A stretch of 64,000 nucleotides of DNA from Ailurus styani (Eukaryota > Chordata > Mammalia > Carnivora > Ailuridae): NCBI GenBank assembly GCA_002007465.1, contig LNAC01000102.1, positions 2,883,386 through 2,947,385 on the forward strand. Direction: 5' to 3'. The position numbers and the translations under genes were made by a program. Of this stretch, positions 46,321-58,947 are shown piece after piece. A model generated the notes under the pieces. It had not been told where the DNA came from, ran no database searches, and worked only from the letters and a program-made list of their open reading frames with translations. Numbering within the stretch: the first letter of the stretch is position 1; the number at the start of each line of letters is the position of its first letter.

Positions 46321-47395
46321 TATCTTCTGCCTTTTGGTGCAGGTGGAGCTCTAAGAAGGTGTTTAAAAATAAATAACATTCATTTTTTAAAAAATAGAAC
46401 TCTTACGGCAAATACTAAATGGCTATGCAAAATATGAATGCACCCTTGTGAAAGCCAAAATTCTGATAAAGGCCCAAAGATGCATTAATGGTCCATGGAG
46501 GAATCCATATTGTTCGTGTGGTTCACCTTTAGGTGACTCATCTCATTTGCTCATGATGTCGATGACATAGTCTCCACTGACTTCGTTATGAGTTAGAAAA
46601 GAGTATAACTGTTTCGGAGGTGTTAGTAAATTTGTGTTCTTAAATTGGGTGATTTTAAGAGTTGATTTATATTTTGGTATATAACTTACATGTATATGGT
46701 ATGTTTTTGGTATATATTTTAAAGTAGAGGAGATAAGAGTAACACAGTGATTGATGCAGTTTGGTAAATATAGGTTCAAAGGACTTATTACCTGCCTTAT
46801 CTTGGGCTAATTCTCTTCTGGTTTCTTCATATTTAGTTCCCCCTAATCTGTGACCTCCTTGAAGTTAATTATCACAGTATTGGTCAAATGGGTAGAAGCA
46901 CCTAGAGTCCCCTCTACCCTCTGTAAAGGGTTTTATTATGTTCATGTTAATGTTGGTCTCAAGTTTGAATTACTGTAAGTGAGTGATTGGTTGGGGTCAT
47001 TTGGACTGTGAGCCGAAGGACTGGCTGGTTGTGCCAGAGTGACTGATAGGGATCCCAGTTGCACACAGCCACATAAAAATGTATAATGTGAGGCTCTTCT
47101 TTGTGGCTCTATATAACAGTCTGTTTTGCAGCCATACCAGGTGTCATTGCTAGTACCCACAGTCAGAAATGGTGACTTAGCATCACATTGGAACCAAAGG
47201 CTGCTGGGATGAGCTTCTACATTCCCTCCCCTCCTTTTGTGCATGCTGACAATGCATGAAAATTTTGGAGATGCCTCACAACAGAGACCCATTTTCTTCT
47301 TTTGGACTAAGTGTTTTGGTGAAATGGTAATGAAGTCAGGGCATTTTGCTTAAAAGTGTGGGTACTTGTCCTTTGTTCTTAGAAACAGGTAAGAG
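46321..47395. other. Unique sequence, no gene confirmed
   Basis: A 116-codon minus-strand frame (46942-47292) is Cys/Ser-rich without a domain or bounded splice sites. No repeat family recognised. Confidence 0.35.
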
Positions 47396-47426
<31 letters not shown>

Positions 47427-47427
47427 G
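47396..47427. repeat. (TTG)n microsatellite
   Basis: About ten uninterrupted ttg units. Confidence 0.93.
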
Positions 47428-47705
47428 AAGTCTGGATACAAATGTACAGCCAGATCTATGACCTGGTCATAACTGATACACCTAAGTGTACTGTAAATTC
47501 TCTTGCTTCCCATCTAAGATATCTATTTGGGTAATTCAATTCCTCAGTTTATTGAAGATAAAACTGCCATATAACTCTAAAGGACTAATAGGCTGACCTA
47601 TAATTTTACAAGAGGTGAAATTTCCCTTTTAAATATTAATTTTCCCATCCCCCAAGCTTAGCAAATTTAATTAGGGCAAACTTTTGGTCAAGAATTGTGA
47701 CCTGG

Positions 47706-48064
47706 GAAGTTCTTTATAGATCTTGGATATTAGCCCTTTGTCTGTAGTGTCGTTTGCAAATATCTTCTCCCATTCCATGGGTTGCCTCTTTGTTTTGTTG
47801 ACTGTTACCCTTGCTCTGCAGAAGCTTTTTATCTTGATGAAGTCCCAAAAGTTCATTTTTGCTTTTGTTTCCCTTGCCTTTGGATACATGTCTTGAAAGA
47901 AGTTGCTGTGGCTGATGTTGAAGAAGAGGTTACTGCTTATGTTCTCCTCTAGGATTTTGATGCATTCGTGTCTCAGATTGAGATCTTTCATCCATTTGGA
48001 GTTTATCTTTGTGTATGGTGTAAGAGAATGGTCAATTTTCATTCTTCTGTATACAGCTGTCCAA
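47706..48064 (-). mobile_element. L1 ORF2 internal fragment, both ends missing
   Basis: The minus strand is open over about 123 codons and aligns with the region of the L1 ORF2 at roughly 3800-4150, with shared [18 protein letters not shown] and WMKDLNLR motifs. The L1 3' end is absent on the low side and the 5' part on the high side. The intact frame suggests a moderately young source, but the two abrupt edges are not those of normal target-primed insertion. Confidence 0.88.
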
Positions 48065-48254
48065 CTTTATTTTGAAATTTAGACTTGTGTTTTCCCAAAG
48101 AATAACTTCTCAGTTTATTCTTAGATGTCAGTATGATCTGGTTTGAAGTTTTAGAAGATATAGAGTAAACAAAGAAATTAAATATCATTGGATTTTATGT
48201 GTTGAGTTACTCCTTTATTTTGCATTATTCTCTAGTTCTCCATATAAGATATAG

Positions 48255-48350
48255 ATTTGTTCTTACTTCATAAAAGCTGAATCTCCAATGCCTAGAATAG
48301 TACTACACACCTGTAGGCACTGAGTAAAATACTTGTCATATAAATTAGTA
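48255..48350 (+). mobile_element. L2/MIR-type terminal fragment
   Basis: 'tgaatctccaatgcctagaa' then 'ctgtaggcactgagtaaa' is the usual terminal phrase of L2-era elements. Confidence 0.5.
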
Positions 48351-48359
48351 AATGATTGC

Positions 48360-50900
48360 TGTCTTTAGGGTATGGTTTTTTGTGTCCTATTGGAAAGCAC
48401 ATTTAACTTGAAACTCTGCAAGATACTGTTTTGGGGTATGGGGATATCAATTTAGACCACGATGGACTCAGGTACAGACATGTATCTGGCTTAAATCAGC
48501 TAAACTATTTCAGGGTACCTAACAAGATCTCTGGTGGGGGGGGAAGACCTCTAAAAAATGCATTATTCTACAATTGTAACAATTTAAAACTATTGTTACT
48601 ATGAAAATAAAAAAAGGGGCTAGTCAGATTTAAGAAAAATCTGCAATTAAGAATGACTTGTTTAAAATTGGTTGTCTATTCACTGAATTTGTGGCTTTTA
48701 GTATGGCTGCAAATCTGACACCTTACCTACCCTCTATCCTATGTCAGTGTGTATATCACACACAATAGTTGGGGGGGTGGTAAAAAAGGAACTTTTCAAA
48801 CTGAGATACAACACCTCCCCCCAAAAAACAAGTCAAACCTGTATGGTTTAAGTCTCCAAAATGAATTAAACTTTTAAACTTTCCAGAAAGCTACCGACTG
48901 ACTTCCTAAAAATATAACTTTATCCCTGACTTTCACAGTGATAATGTCTAAATATAGGAAAACCCTTGCAAATATAATATATATTTGAAGAAAATTGCTA
49001 ACTTTTGTCAAAAATTGACTAACTATAAGGTAATATTTGTTATCGTTTAGAGTTCTATTTTTTAAATTTCTTTTTACTTCTTTTTCTTTTTTTTTTTTTT
49101 AATTTGGAGATCAACTTCTTTGAAGCCTAGAGTCTCTGGCAAAACTTCTTTCCAAGCAAACTACTTGCTCTTCTAAATAATTTTATCTTTCCAGTACTTC
49201 CTTCACAAGTGAAAAGTAAAGATAATCAATATAAATAATTCAAGTATATTAAAATGTTTTATCAGAATTATATACTCTAGGCTATTAATGTGTCTTAGAG
49301 GAGACAGTAGGATGGTTTATGCTAACACAGAACTTTAATGAGGCTTGGTTGTAGTATTCCTGTCTGAAAGTGGCAAATTAATAGTCAATAGAATAAAAGC
49401 AAAATAGCATTTATAATAGTATGAAAAGCTTTATTAAAGTTTAAATAATATAAAATCGGAACAACTGGAGACATTATTATTGATGGGCTCACTCAGTAGT
49501 ACAGAGATGTCCACTCTCACCCAAAACATGACTAGATTTCTAGCGATAGGTGAAAAAAGAAATAGAATGAGATTTGTAGAATATTGTCATTCAAAATAAA
49601 ACAGTGCTACTTATTATATAAAGATATATGCATATGTAAGGAAATATCAAGCTACTGTGTGGATCCTTATAGGCATAGAAGGGATTAGGGATTGGTAATG
49701 AGTGTGGGAATATAATATAATATAATAACATAAAATAAAACAATAGGGGGAAAGTTGCAGGGGCTGTTGATGAGAACATGCTGTGGAATGAGGAGTATGA
49801 TCATCACAACTCTGATGCCATCACAATATCTGAATGCCACACCCTCCTCTACTACAGATTCATATTAAGCATCTACTTAGTGTCAGCTCAACTACCTTAT
49901 TGCATTAATGAGAGAAGCACACAATCTCTCTCCTCCCCTCCCTTTTCTTCCCACATTCCCTCTCTCCCTTCTCTTTCTTTCTTCTGTCTCCCATCATGGA
50001 GAAAAAATAATTTGACCTTGATCTTCTACAAACATTTTGTATTTTCCTTTGTCTAGTTCCAAGAAATAACTAAGTAATAGAATTTTCCATCCCAGGCCTG
50101 TCTCTTGCACATCACCTGAAGAGATATGAGAGGTCCAAGCTGAAAGAACCTCTGGGGTTCAGCTAAAAGAGGCTTTAATTCTTTTTCTGGATGGAAAATT
50201 TTATTGCTTATTTCCATTCCTATGATAAAGGAGGAATGAGCCATCATGCTGACCTCCTTCAGCCAACATTTATCTGTCAGTATTATTATCTTCATATGAC
50301 TTCATAATGACAAGGTCTGTATGGTTGATGTTTCCGTAGATCACAGACCAGGCTGTTTTTGGCATAAAACTCATGATTCTTGCTACTTTGCATTAAAAAT
50401 AGAAGCCCTTTAACTCTGCTAACCACCCAAGATCCATGTGGGCTTTTTGAGTTTGGATGTGTCACAGCACTCAATTACGTATTCATATATCTTTCACCGA
50501 TGTGAAATTAAATGTAAGGGCATTTTTACACCAAAACAGTCCTGAAATAGGTAACTATTTCTAATCTCTATCAGTGCTGTCTTAATTGTTTCTAATTGAT
50601 GTAATTTGAGAACCAGATACAGAGTGTCCAATTAACTTAAACAAGAGATGGCTGTCCTTAATCCAAAGTGCCAGGCTGTGTTCTGAATTCCAATGAAGAA
50701 GAAAACGAAAACCTCTTTCTCTTCTCTTTTATATCTTAATGCAAATGCATGCCTAAACAGTTTCTTGTCAACCAAAAAGTGAAAAACAGGGATTTGAAAA
50801 TAAGAGATCCCAGGAAATTTACTACAATATAATTCCTGGTTTTCTTTTTCTGACGTAATTAGTTAGAGGAATGGCTGCTTGATCAAACTTGATCACTAGG
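48360..50900. other. Unique AT-rich sequence, no gene seen
   Basis: Contains a T-run (49090-49101), an AATAT/ATAAT-rich patch (49710-49740) and a CT-rich stretch (49925-49990). No coding region or repeat family recognised. Confidence 0.4.
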
Positions 50901-50914
50901 CAAGTGAAGATTTG

Positions 50915-51115
50915 GGTCCAAGCTCTTTGACCATCTAGCTGCATTTCCTTGAGGAAGAAACAACAACCTTCTGAGTTCCCTTAATCATAAACAAAAAGTA
51001 CTTTTTTTCAGGTTTGTCTAAATGATTAAATGAGATAATGTATAAAATATTTATTTACTATATATAGCACATAGCAAGTTATACACTAGAGTAAATAGTA
51101 TGGTATTTTAATTTG
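50915..51115 (+). mobile_element. MIR
   Basis: 'gatttgggtccaagctcttt', 'ctagctgcatttccttgag' and 'gattaaatgagataatgtat' followed by 'tagcacatagcaagttat' follow the MIR core, with a small central rearrangement. Confidence 0.6.
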
Positions 51116-51119
51116 TGTT

Positions 51120-52850
51120 CTTTCTCTTAGTGCCTCAATGTGCATACTAATTTTTCATTTTTAAGAGTTTACAGCATATGACAGGGGGTGAAGGAAATAA
51201 GAGTTAATGATCATTTTTTAAAGATGACACATTAAAGTGTCAGTATAAGTGTTTAATATTCTGTTATTAAAAACAGAATATTTCCAAATTTTGCTCCTTT
51301 TGGTAAATCATCATTTAGAAAATATAGTGATAACATTCAGTTTGCATAGATGGAATCCTAAAAGACTCCTTTCAATCTCTTTGATATTCAGTTACTGATT
51401 TGTACCACTTGTTTAAGGTTAGACTACAGTAAGAACATTGCAGAACTTCCCTCAACCAACTTGTAAATAGTATTCTTTATTCCAGTGACTTTTTTAAGAG
51501 CATGAGATTATTGCTGCCAAGATTTGAATTTCTTTAAAGCAACCATTATCTGAAAATGAGGTATTTATTAATAAAGCAGAAAAATATTTTATGTCATGCA
51601 AGAATAATTAGTAAATATTAAGTAAAATGAAGCCTACATTAGAAGTTAAGTAACACAGAGCCAACATTTGCACACTTAAAAATAAACATATACTGGGAAA
51701 TGATTTTCAGTAAAAAAAAAAGTGCATTTGAATATTTACAACTTGAGGAAAGCTGCTATTGAATTATATACCAGTTAATTGCCATAATAATCATTTATTT
51801 AAAATGAATAACATTAGGGAACATTTTGCTTCCTGGATATCAGTGGGATATTTTCATATAATGAGCTTCCTGGTAGAAGGCAAGATTTCCTAATACTTTT
51901 TGGCTGATGAGGTGACAATTTACATCTTCCAAATCAAAGTGTATTGAAAAAGACCTCTTTCCCCTTAGCACTTTCACTTAATTCCCAGCACCAGAGATTT
52001 ATTTCATCATATTCTATTCCCTTAGAGGCCTAGAAATCCTTTACTAAAGTATAGGTACCCCAGGTATTAGCCAAAAATTATCCATTGACATCATAGCAGT
52101 GGACTTGGCATTAATTGCATTCTTCCAGCTGGGCTTTTCAGGACATTTTGAGAAACAATGTCCATGGGTCTCTTACGTTTCTACGTGTCTTGAAAGTGAT
52201 GGGGCTAACTGCCTTTTGTTCTGGATGATCTTTTTAAAGATGTTTGTATAGTAAACTGCCTTGGAAGATAAGAGTCTCATTCCAGAGCAGAGATTCGCTT
52301 TCTGTTCACCATAATAAAGATAACGTGTTCCACCACAACAAAGGTCCCATAGGTTTGCTTTCAGTCCATTCATTATAAAAGACTGGGATTTCTTAAGCTG
52401 GGAGTTCCCTACCAAAAGCTCACTGTGTAGACAGCATCCACCTATGCTGCTAGGTATCATCTCCATGTGACTTGAGAGTCAAAAGGAATTAATGTGACCA
52501 TTAAGCTCATGGTCCTTGCTGTGCTGTAATAAAGCCTTTTGTCTCTGACCCAGTGGTCTCCTATCTTCTGCCAGAATCCATGGAACTGAAACAGGGTAAC
52601 TTGTTAGCTTGCAAGTATGATAGCGTCACAGACCCATCACAGATCTTTCACAGTGTTGACAGGCCATAAAGGAGATACATTGTGATTAGAAAGTGAAACA
52701 AGGGCTAGAGTTAGAATACAGAGTACTCTAATGAGATAGGCTAACACGGGTTATGCTGGATTCAGGAAATGTATAGAAAGTGAGGGAGATTGGAAATTCA
52801 AGGGCAAGTATCATAAGGAGAGAAGGTTTTTCTCCTTATGGAGGGAGGGT
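51120..52850. other. Unique sequence, no gene confirmed
   Basis: A 97-codon minus-strand frame (52173-52466) has no recognised domain. No repeat family recognised in about 1.7 kb. Confidence 0.4.
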
Positions 52851-52859
52851 ACATGAGAC

Positions 52860-53120
52860 AATGACCAACTTTACCCAACTTCATCAGGGCTTGCCCTTCT
52901 GCCCAAGGAAAACCTATGTTTCAAGGCCCACCTCTTCCTTCCTCTATGAAATCTTCCTGGGTACCATTTGCTCTCAGGCTCTGGCAGAAACAGTCATCAC
53001 TGTGTCTTCTCAGACTTTTTGTGCACACCTGTATTCAATTTGTGACCCCTCATGACCCAACACATTGCCTAACTCCCACTATACTTTCACTAAATTTTCA
53101 TTGATTGGATGAATTTGGTA
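52860..53120 (+). mobile_element. L2-like fragment
   Basis: 'tttcaaggcccacctcttcc', 'ctatgaaatcttcctgggta' and 'aacacattgcctaactccca' resemble the coding-to-3' part of L2-type elements. Diverged. Confidence 0.45.
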
Positions 53121-54390
53121 CTTGAGGCTCCTAAGGTACTTCTCAGTAGAGGAAGGTACATTTCCAGCTAGGAGTGGGCCTTGGTTTGGATATGAGACCA
53201 CGGTCATCAGTAACAGCTTGATAGAGAGCTGGAGTCTATGGTGTTTTGATGACCCTGACCTTCTAATTATGAGATATAAATATATCACATATCTTTATAA
53301 GTGATGCTATATTCAATACAATTCCAAGGGAAAGCTGAACTGCTTTTCTTTTCTTTTTTTTTTTCCTTTCATGATTTCTTTATTTTTTATTTTTTTAACC
53401 AAACTTACCTTCTTCCTGAAGGCTAGAAGCCAACTGCTCATCTTTCTAGCAGCCAAGTGACTTGCCTGTTTCACTCCCTCTGGAGTCTGGCAATTAACCA
53501 CTACTTGAAGCCTTCTAGTCAGGCTGCTAGGAACTCTTTTAACACCATTACTTCTTTCATTTTTCTCTGCTAAGGGAGTCTTCACAGTTCATTAACTGAA
53601 TACCAATCTTAGCATAATCTTTTTGCAGGTTTTTTTAAACCTGCAACATTTTAACCTTTGGGCATTGGAAATCCATCACATCTTTTTTTTTTTTCACTTT
53701 TATATTGTCAGTGTTATTATTTTTTCTTTCATTTTTCTTAATTGGGATTTCATCAACTGTATAGAAATCATGTGACTTTTGCTGGTAAAGGAAAATTCCT
53801 CACAAAAGAAATCAGTCCATGGCAGACCATTAATTTTTTTTTTTTTTTTTTTGGCTTAGGAAAGGGGGAGGGTTTTTTTTTCCCAAGAAAGTTAAAGGAA
53901 CCACGAGGATAGAAACCACGTTCTTATTACCTGTCCATTGTAAAACCTAATCCTATATTGCATAGATACCAGGTATTCAATAAATAGAGCTGAGCTGTCT
54001 ACTATCATCACTTACCCATATGACTAGTTCAAACTACGATGTGGTATAAGTATAAAATATACACTCATTTCAAAGATTTAATATATAAAAAAGTAAAATA
54101 TCTCATTAATAATTTTTGTATTGATTACATATTGAAATGATACTGTTTTGGATATAGTAGATTAAATAAAATATATTTTTAAAACAAATGTTACAGTTCC
54201 TTTTTTTTATTTTTTAAATAGGGCTGCTAGAAAATTTACAAGTATATATGTAACTCCCATCATATTCCCATTGGACGAAACTGAATTACAGCATTTAAAA
54301 CAGTAAATGACTTATAAAACTATAAATGATGAGTATTTAATTCCTTCTGTCTATTGATTATTAATGTTATTGACGTTAATATTTTTGGAG
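53121..54390. other. Unique sequence with T-runs, no gene seen
   Basis: T-runs at 53347-53363, 53682-53695 and 53836-53853. An L2-like terminal phrase 'ccaggtattcaataaataga' lies at 53970. No coding region recognised. Confidence 0.4.
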
Positions 54391-54394
54391 TGTT

Positions 54395-54605
54395 AGAAAA
54401 AGCATGTGTTTTGGTTTCACACCTACTTTCCCTGAGTTCTAATGCTACGTTGGCACTTTATGGTTTCATGGTCCTGGGCAACTAGTCTAATCTCATGAGT
54501 TCTCATTTTCTCATCTGTAAAAACTGGGGGAAACAATGCCTACCGGTTGAGTGGATTGGAAGTATTTAATTCATAGTAAGTACTACAGGTATTTTACTTG
54601 TCTTA
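54395..54605 (+). mobile_element. MIR
   Basis: 'tggtcctgggcaactagtct', 'tctcattttctcatctgtaa' and 'ttcatagtaagtactacagg' mark the MIR core and 3' side clearly. Confidence 0.75.
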
Positions 54606-55735
54606 CCCTCTCTTACAGAAAGCTGTATTATTTCCATTCCTCAATGATCTTTTATGTGTTTAAATATTTGGTTAGAAATTTTGGCTGAAAAGAAACTTTC
54701 CTAATATCTTTATGAGAAGAAATTTGTGATTAGGTTTATTATTTGGTAGAAAAAAGATTCTGAAAAGTAGAGAATCTGTAAAGGGAAAGGTAAAGAAGAG
54801 GAGTAAATACAAAACAAACATACTGAAGCACAGATGTCCAAGTAAATATTGTATGTTTTGAGGTAGTCACACTTTTTATTTTCATGATGTTTATGTTTAT
54901 GGAAACTTCTTACAAGTAATGATTTTCAGATAATTTTGTGAAGTTGATGTTTCTGCTTTACAAATCCTTCCAGAAGTACTGAATGTTGGGGGTCCACTCA
55001 CCCTGGTTTCATGTAAAGTATTAGATTAAGAAAGAATTCTATCTATGATACTTGCTAAAGATTTCATGGCTTGTGTTTGGTGGAGACTAGTTCTTGGAAA
55101 CCACGTGTTTAAAAGCTCTTTACCTCACTTACATCCAGGGGTGCTCCATCCAGCCCTAGCCTGGCCTGATCTGCAAGTCTATGAGGTACACTTAACCTTT
55201 CAATTCAGGGCATTCGGCATATTTCTTTTGGAAATTTCTTCAAGGCTTTGACCTACATGAGAGCTATCTAGTCTGGCCATATAACACACACAAAGCCTCA
55301 GAGGCAGGCAAGCAAACCCTTAAATGTGTCTTAGCTTGAAGTATCGTTTTTGATCTCCAACTGCATAGTACGCTAGGCCATGAGTAGACAGCCACTCCAC
55401 CTGAAGCTCCCATATGACTGGAAGCTTCCAGGATTTAACCAGGAAGAAAGGAAAATCAATATTCATTTTTATCTTATGTCCTTTTGTTTTCTTTTGTTCA
55501 CAATGGTCTTGTGTGGTCCCCATTGCCATCTTATTTCTCTCTCATTTCTCCTTTGATGACCTCTCTTTTCCATTTGTACTCCAAACTAAATGTCTATGAT
55601 ACAGTTCTCAATTGCTCATGTCATTTTTAAAAACTTCTCTTTTGAGGCTGTGTTTAAAGTCCATATTTTGAGCCACATAAGCACTGTTGTCTTTCTTATG
55701 ACAAAGAGTTATAAATTATCAACCTTGTTTGCTTT
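54606..55735. other. Unique sequence, no gene seen
   Basis: No family or coding region recognised; open frames are below 70 codons. Confidence 0.4.
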
Positions 55736-55737
55736 AG

Positions 55738-55912
55738 GTCTGTAGTTCTCACGTTGAAGCATGCATCAGAATCACTTGGAGGTTTGTTAAAACTCAGAGT
55801 TTTTAATTTAATAGAGCTAGGATCGGACATGAGAATTTGCATTTCTAAGAAGCTCCAGGTGATACTGATTCTTATAGCCCAGAGGTCACACTTTAAGAAC
55901 CACTTACTTAAA
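55738..55912 (+). mobile_element. MER5A (hAT-Charlie non-autonomous DNA transposon)
   Basis: Begins 'tgtagttctcacgttgaagc', passes 'atgcatcagaatcacttgga' and 'gagaatttgcatttctaaga' and ends 'ctttaagaaccacttac'. The ends tagttctcac and aagaaccactt are degenerate terminal inverted repeats of the family. It was moved by a Charlie transposase and carries no genes. Confidence 0.9.
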
Positions 55913-56690
55913 CCATGCTGTTTGGGGCCATATTTACAACTAGTTTGAAGAGATAAAACTGCCATCTTCAAATTCTACTTAGGTTTCTAGTGTATTCTCC
56001 TGCAATCAAAATACCCAGCTTGGGAGTTTGAAGGCTTAACTACTATGGAATAGTGTTAGGTCAGTGTCTTATTTGGTCTATAAACCATGGCAGTGAGGAT
56101 TAGTAGATTGATTGCAGAATATACTTTTTAATGCTTTGAAGCGAGAAATACTTGCCATTGCAGTGAATTACTGTAATTTTAGCAGAAGTATGGAGGAGGC
56201 TTTTGAATTACACTGTAGTATGCAACAAAGTCTTCAGTGCCCATAAAACACTAACTGACCAATGCAAACTGGGCTATATGTTGTCTTTATAATACAAAAG
56301 GAAGTACAGTATTTGGAAAAATCATGCAAGAATGTATTTTCCTAGCATCCTTTGAAGATGTGTGATAGGAATTTCTTTCCTTTTCTTTTGTTATATTTTA
56401 ATTTTAAAATATGGTTTAGTCTGGAGTGGATTCTACCAGCAGATTGCTCAGTCAGTTTAATTGACTGGACGTAATTGAGTAAAATGAACTCTAGCTCCTT
56501 ATTTAAAAAAATTAATAGTAACACCAGGAATTCAATGTGCTACTGTAAAAAGGATCTGCCAACTGAGGCCCACATCTGATTACTGTTTAGTTCCGTTGCC
56601 GGTTGTCTGTGGGTTGTTTTAGGTGCATCAAAGCCAGTGTTACCTTTTTGAATGGATAAATGAAGGACTTCTCATCACAGTTTCCAGATT
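55913..56690. other. Unique sequence, no gene seen
   Basis: Nothing recognised on either strand. Confidence 0.35.
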
Positions 56691-56705
56691 AGAAAACTAA
56701 AATGA

Positions 56706-56905
56706 GGGTGTTTGGGGGGCTCAGTCTTTAAGCATCTGCCTTTGCCTTAGGTCATGATCCTGGGGTCCTGGGATCGAGCCCCACATCAAACATCGCATTG
56801 GACTCCCTGTTCAGTGGGAAGCCTGCTTCTCCCTCTCCCACTCCCCCTGCTTGTGTTCCCTCTCTCTCTGTCAAATAAATAAATAAAATCTTAAAAAAAA
56901 TGAAA
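56706..56905 (+). mobile_element. SINEC, older diverged copy
   Basis: Diverged head 'gtgtttggggggctcagtct', tail aaataaataaataaaatctt. It has an extra 12-base unit near 56785 (cacatcaaacatcgcattgg). The flanks aaaactaaaatga (56693-56705) and gaaagttaaaatga (about 56906-56919) form a degenerate target-site duplication. Confidence 0.88.
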
Positions 56906-57028
56906 GAAAGTTAAAATGATCTCAGTCGATGATTTAAGTGGTATTCTTTACCTCACTAATCTGCTTACTTTCACCCATCTCCTGGCTGCCTAAATTCCCT
57001 CACATACTCAAATTATCCTTTCATTTTT

Positions 57029-57259
57029 ATTTTTTTTTATTTTTATTTATTTTTTTTTTTTTTAAAGATTTTATTTATTTATTTGACACAGAGAGAGAGA
57101 AATTACAAGGAGGCAGAGAGGCAGGCAAAGAGGCAGGGAGAGGAGGAAGCAGGCTCCCTGCAGAGCAGAGAGCCCGATGCGGGCCTCGATCCCAGGACGC
57201 TGAGATCATGACCTGAGCCGAAAGCAGAGGCTTTAACCCACTGAGCCACCCAGGCGCCC
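57029..57259 (-). mobile_element. SINEC, full length, long tail, minus strand
   Basis: Minus-strand head gggcgcctgggtggctcag. The tail is a long A run broken by T (57029-57064 on the plus strand as T/A). The target-site duplication atcctttcattttta is exact at 57014-57028 and 57260-57274. Confidence 0.95.
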
Positions 57260-57274
57260 ATCCTTTCATTTTTA

Positions 57275-58716
57275 AATGACTCATGTGTTCAAGTTTTTAA
57301 AAAATGACAGCACAACCGTCATCATTTTTCCCAAAGTACGATTATTAAATATAGCAAGTCTTGTGCTCAGATGGCTAATGCAGGGAGAATAAGAGGAAGG
57401 CAGTGAAAGGAAATTGGATGTGTTAAGAATCTTACCCATTAGTCATACCTTTTTTTTTTTTTTGCGCCTTGTTCTTATCACTCTATGAGGTCTTTGTGTG
57501 CTAGTTTTTTGAAGACAAGGAATAAACGAAGATTGCACCCCGCATATTACTGTTAAGGAAAACTGAGTTCTAATAAGCTGAAGTATGCCAAACTTTTAAT
57601 TTCTTTTCCATTTATTTTGTGAATTTGGCAAGGCCATGGCTACAGGTAAAAGATGAGAAGTTGTATAGTTGTCTAGATTGTCAACTTCAAAAATGTTTCC
57701 AATTAAGTCTGTCATGGAAAAGTTTGACTTGAAATTCTTTTTTGATCTCAAACTACCACCATTCCACTGGTGAGTGATCAGGCTGTAGGGCCCATACAGA
57801 AGTTCCCTTAGTTCTTATCTTCTGCTGGAGGACTGGCATAAATACTGGAGATCTTTCTTCTCATAGTTATAACTTAACAAACTGCTAAGGTGATGATGCA
57901 TGTATAGGTGTAGTAAGTGTAGCAATACGCTTTTGCTTCAAAGAAATAAAAATATACCTGTTTTTTAAATAAAGAAAGGCAAAAACCTGTTTTTAGGCTA
58001 ATAAAAAGGATCTGAGGCATTCTCTATAGTATTCCCATACATATGCTCACACAAGGTGTGGAAATTTCCATAAAGTCATTCAAGCTTCATTTTATGGTCT
58101 TATTTAATATAAATAAATGAATCAATAAGGAAAAAAATTTCTTGGTGCCATTCAAAATGTTTTCAATCATGTCAAGATCACGTATCATGTATCAAAACTG
58201 AAAATAGAAAGTGTTTAAAGAAAACCACAGAATAATGATTTTTATGCCTTTGCTTATTTAAGGAACAGAAAATGAAATGGGATTAGATTTCTACAATTTC
58301 CTCCTAAGTTCTAACTACTTCTTTAAAAAAATAAATACCAAAAATACATAGATGGATACAAATAAATTGCTTTGGGAAAGAAATGTACACATAAGATTGT
58401 TGCTCCTGAATTCTTCAATAAAAATTGAGCAGACATCAGTAAGGAAAAACAAATATTAAGTGGATTGCTATACATTTTCAGTCTGAGATAACACATAGTA
58501 GGCACATAATGAATGTCTGCTAAGCTGATGTCCAGCCATAATTTCTTAAAACTACAAATATTGGGGTCCAGGGGAGTCGCAGTTAAGAGGTGATTGGAAG
58601 AGGACAATGACATTCCACCCAGACACAAATTTATCACACAATGCCCCCCAGGAAATTGTCCCCTATCCTTCATGTTCTCTATCCTTCATCTGTCATCGTA
58701 AATGATTCTTCTTTGT
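57275..58716. other. Unique sequence, no gene confirmed
   Basis: A T-run lies at 57451-57463. A short L2/MIR-type phrase 'acatagtaggcacataatga' is at 58493. A minus-strand frame of 116 codons (58323-58673) overlaps that repeat and shows no domain. Confidence 0.4.
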
Positions 58717-58733
58717 AAAGATAGATTCTTTGG

Positions 58734-58930
58734 GGCGCCTGGGTGACTTGGTCGGTTAAGCGACTGCCTTCGGCTCAGGTCGTGATCCTGGGGTCCTGGG
58801 ATTGAGCCCCACATTGGGCTCCCAGATCCATGGGGAGTCTGCTTCTCTCTCTGATCTTCTCCCCTCTCATGCTGTCTCTCACTCTCTCTCTCTCTCTCAA
58901 ATAAATAAATAAAATCTTTAAAAAAAAAAA
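58734..58930 (+). mobile_element. SINEC, full length
   Basis: Head ggcgcctgggtgacttggtc with the older 'ggttaagcgactgcc' variant. The target-site duplication aaagatagattctttgg is exact at 58717-58733 and 58931-58947. Confidence 0.95.
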
Positions 58931-58947
58931 AAAGATAGATTCTTTGG

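Noticed and set aside
46942..47292. 116-codon minus-strand open frame
   Set aside because: Cys/Ser-rich without domain, start context or splice signals.
53313..53585. 90-codon minus-strand open frame, Lys-rich at its end
   Set aside because: The Lys-rich part is the translation of a T-rich run; the remainder has no domain or splice sites.
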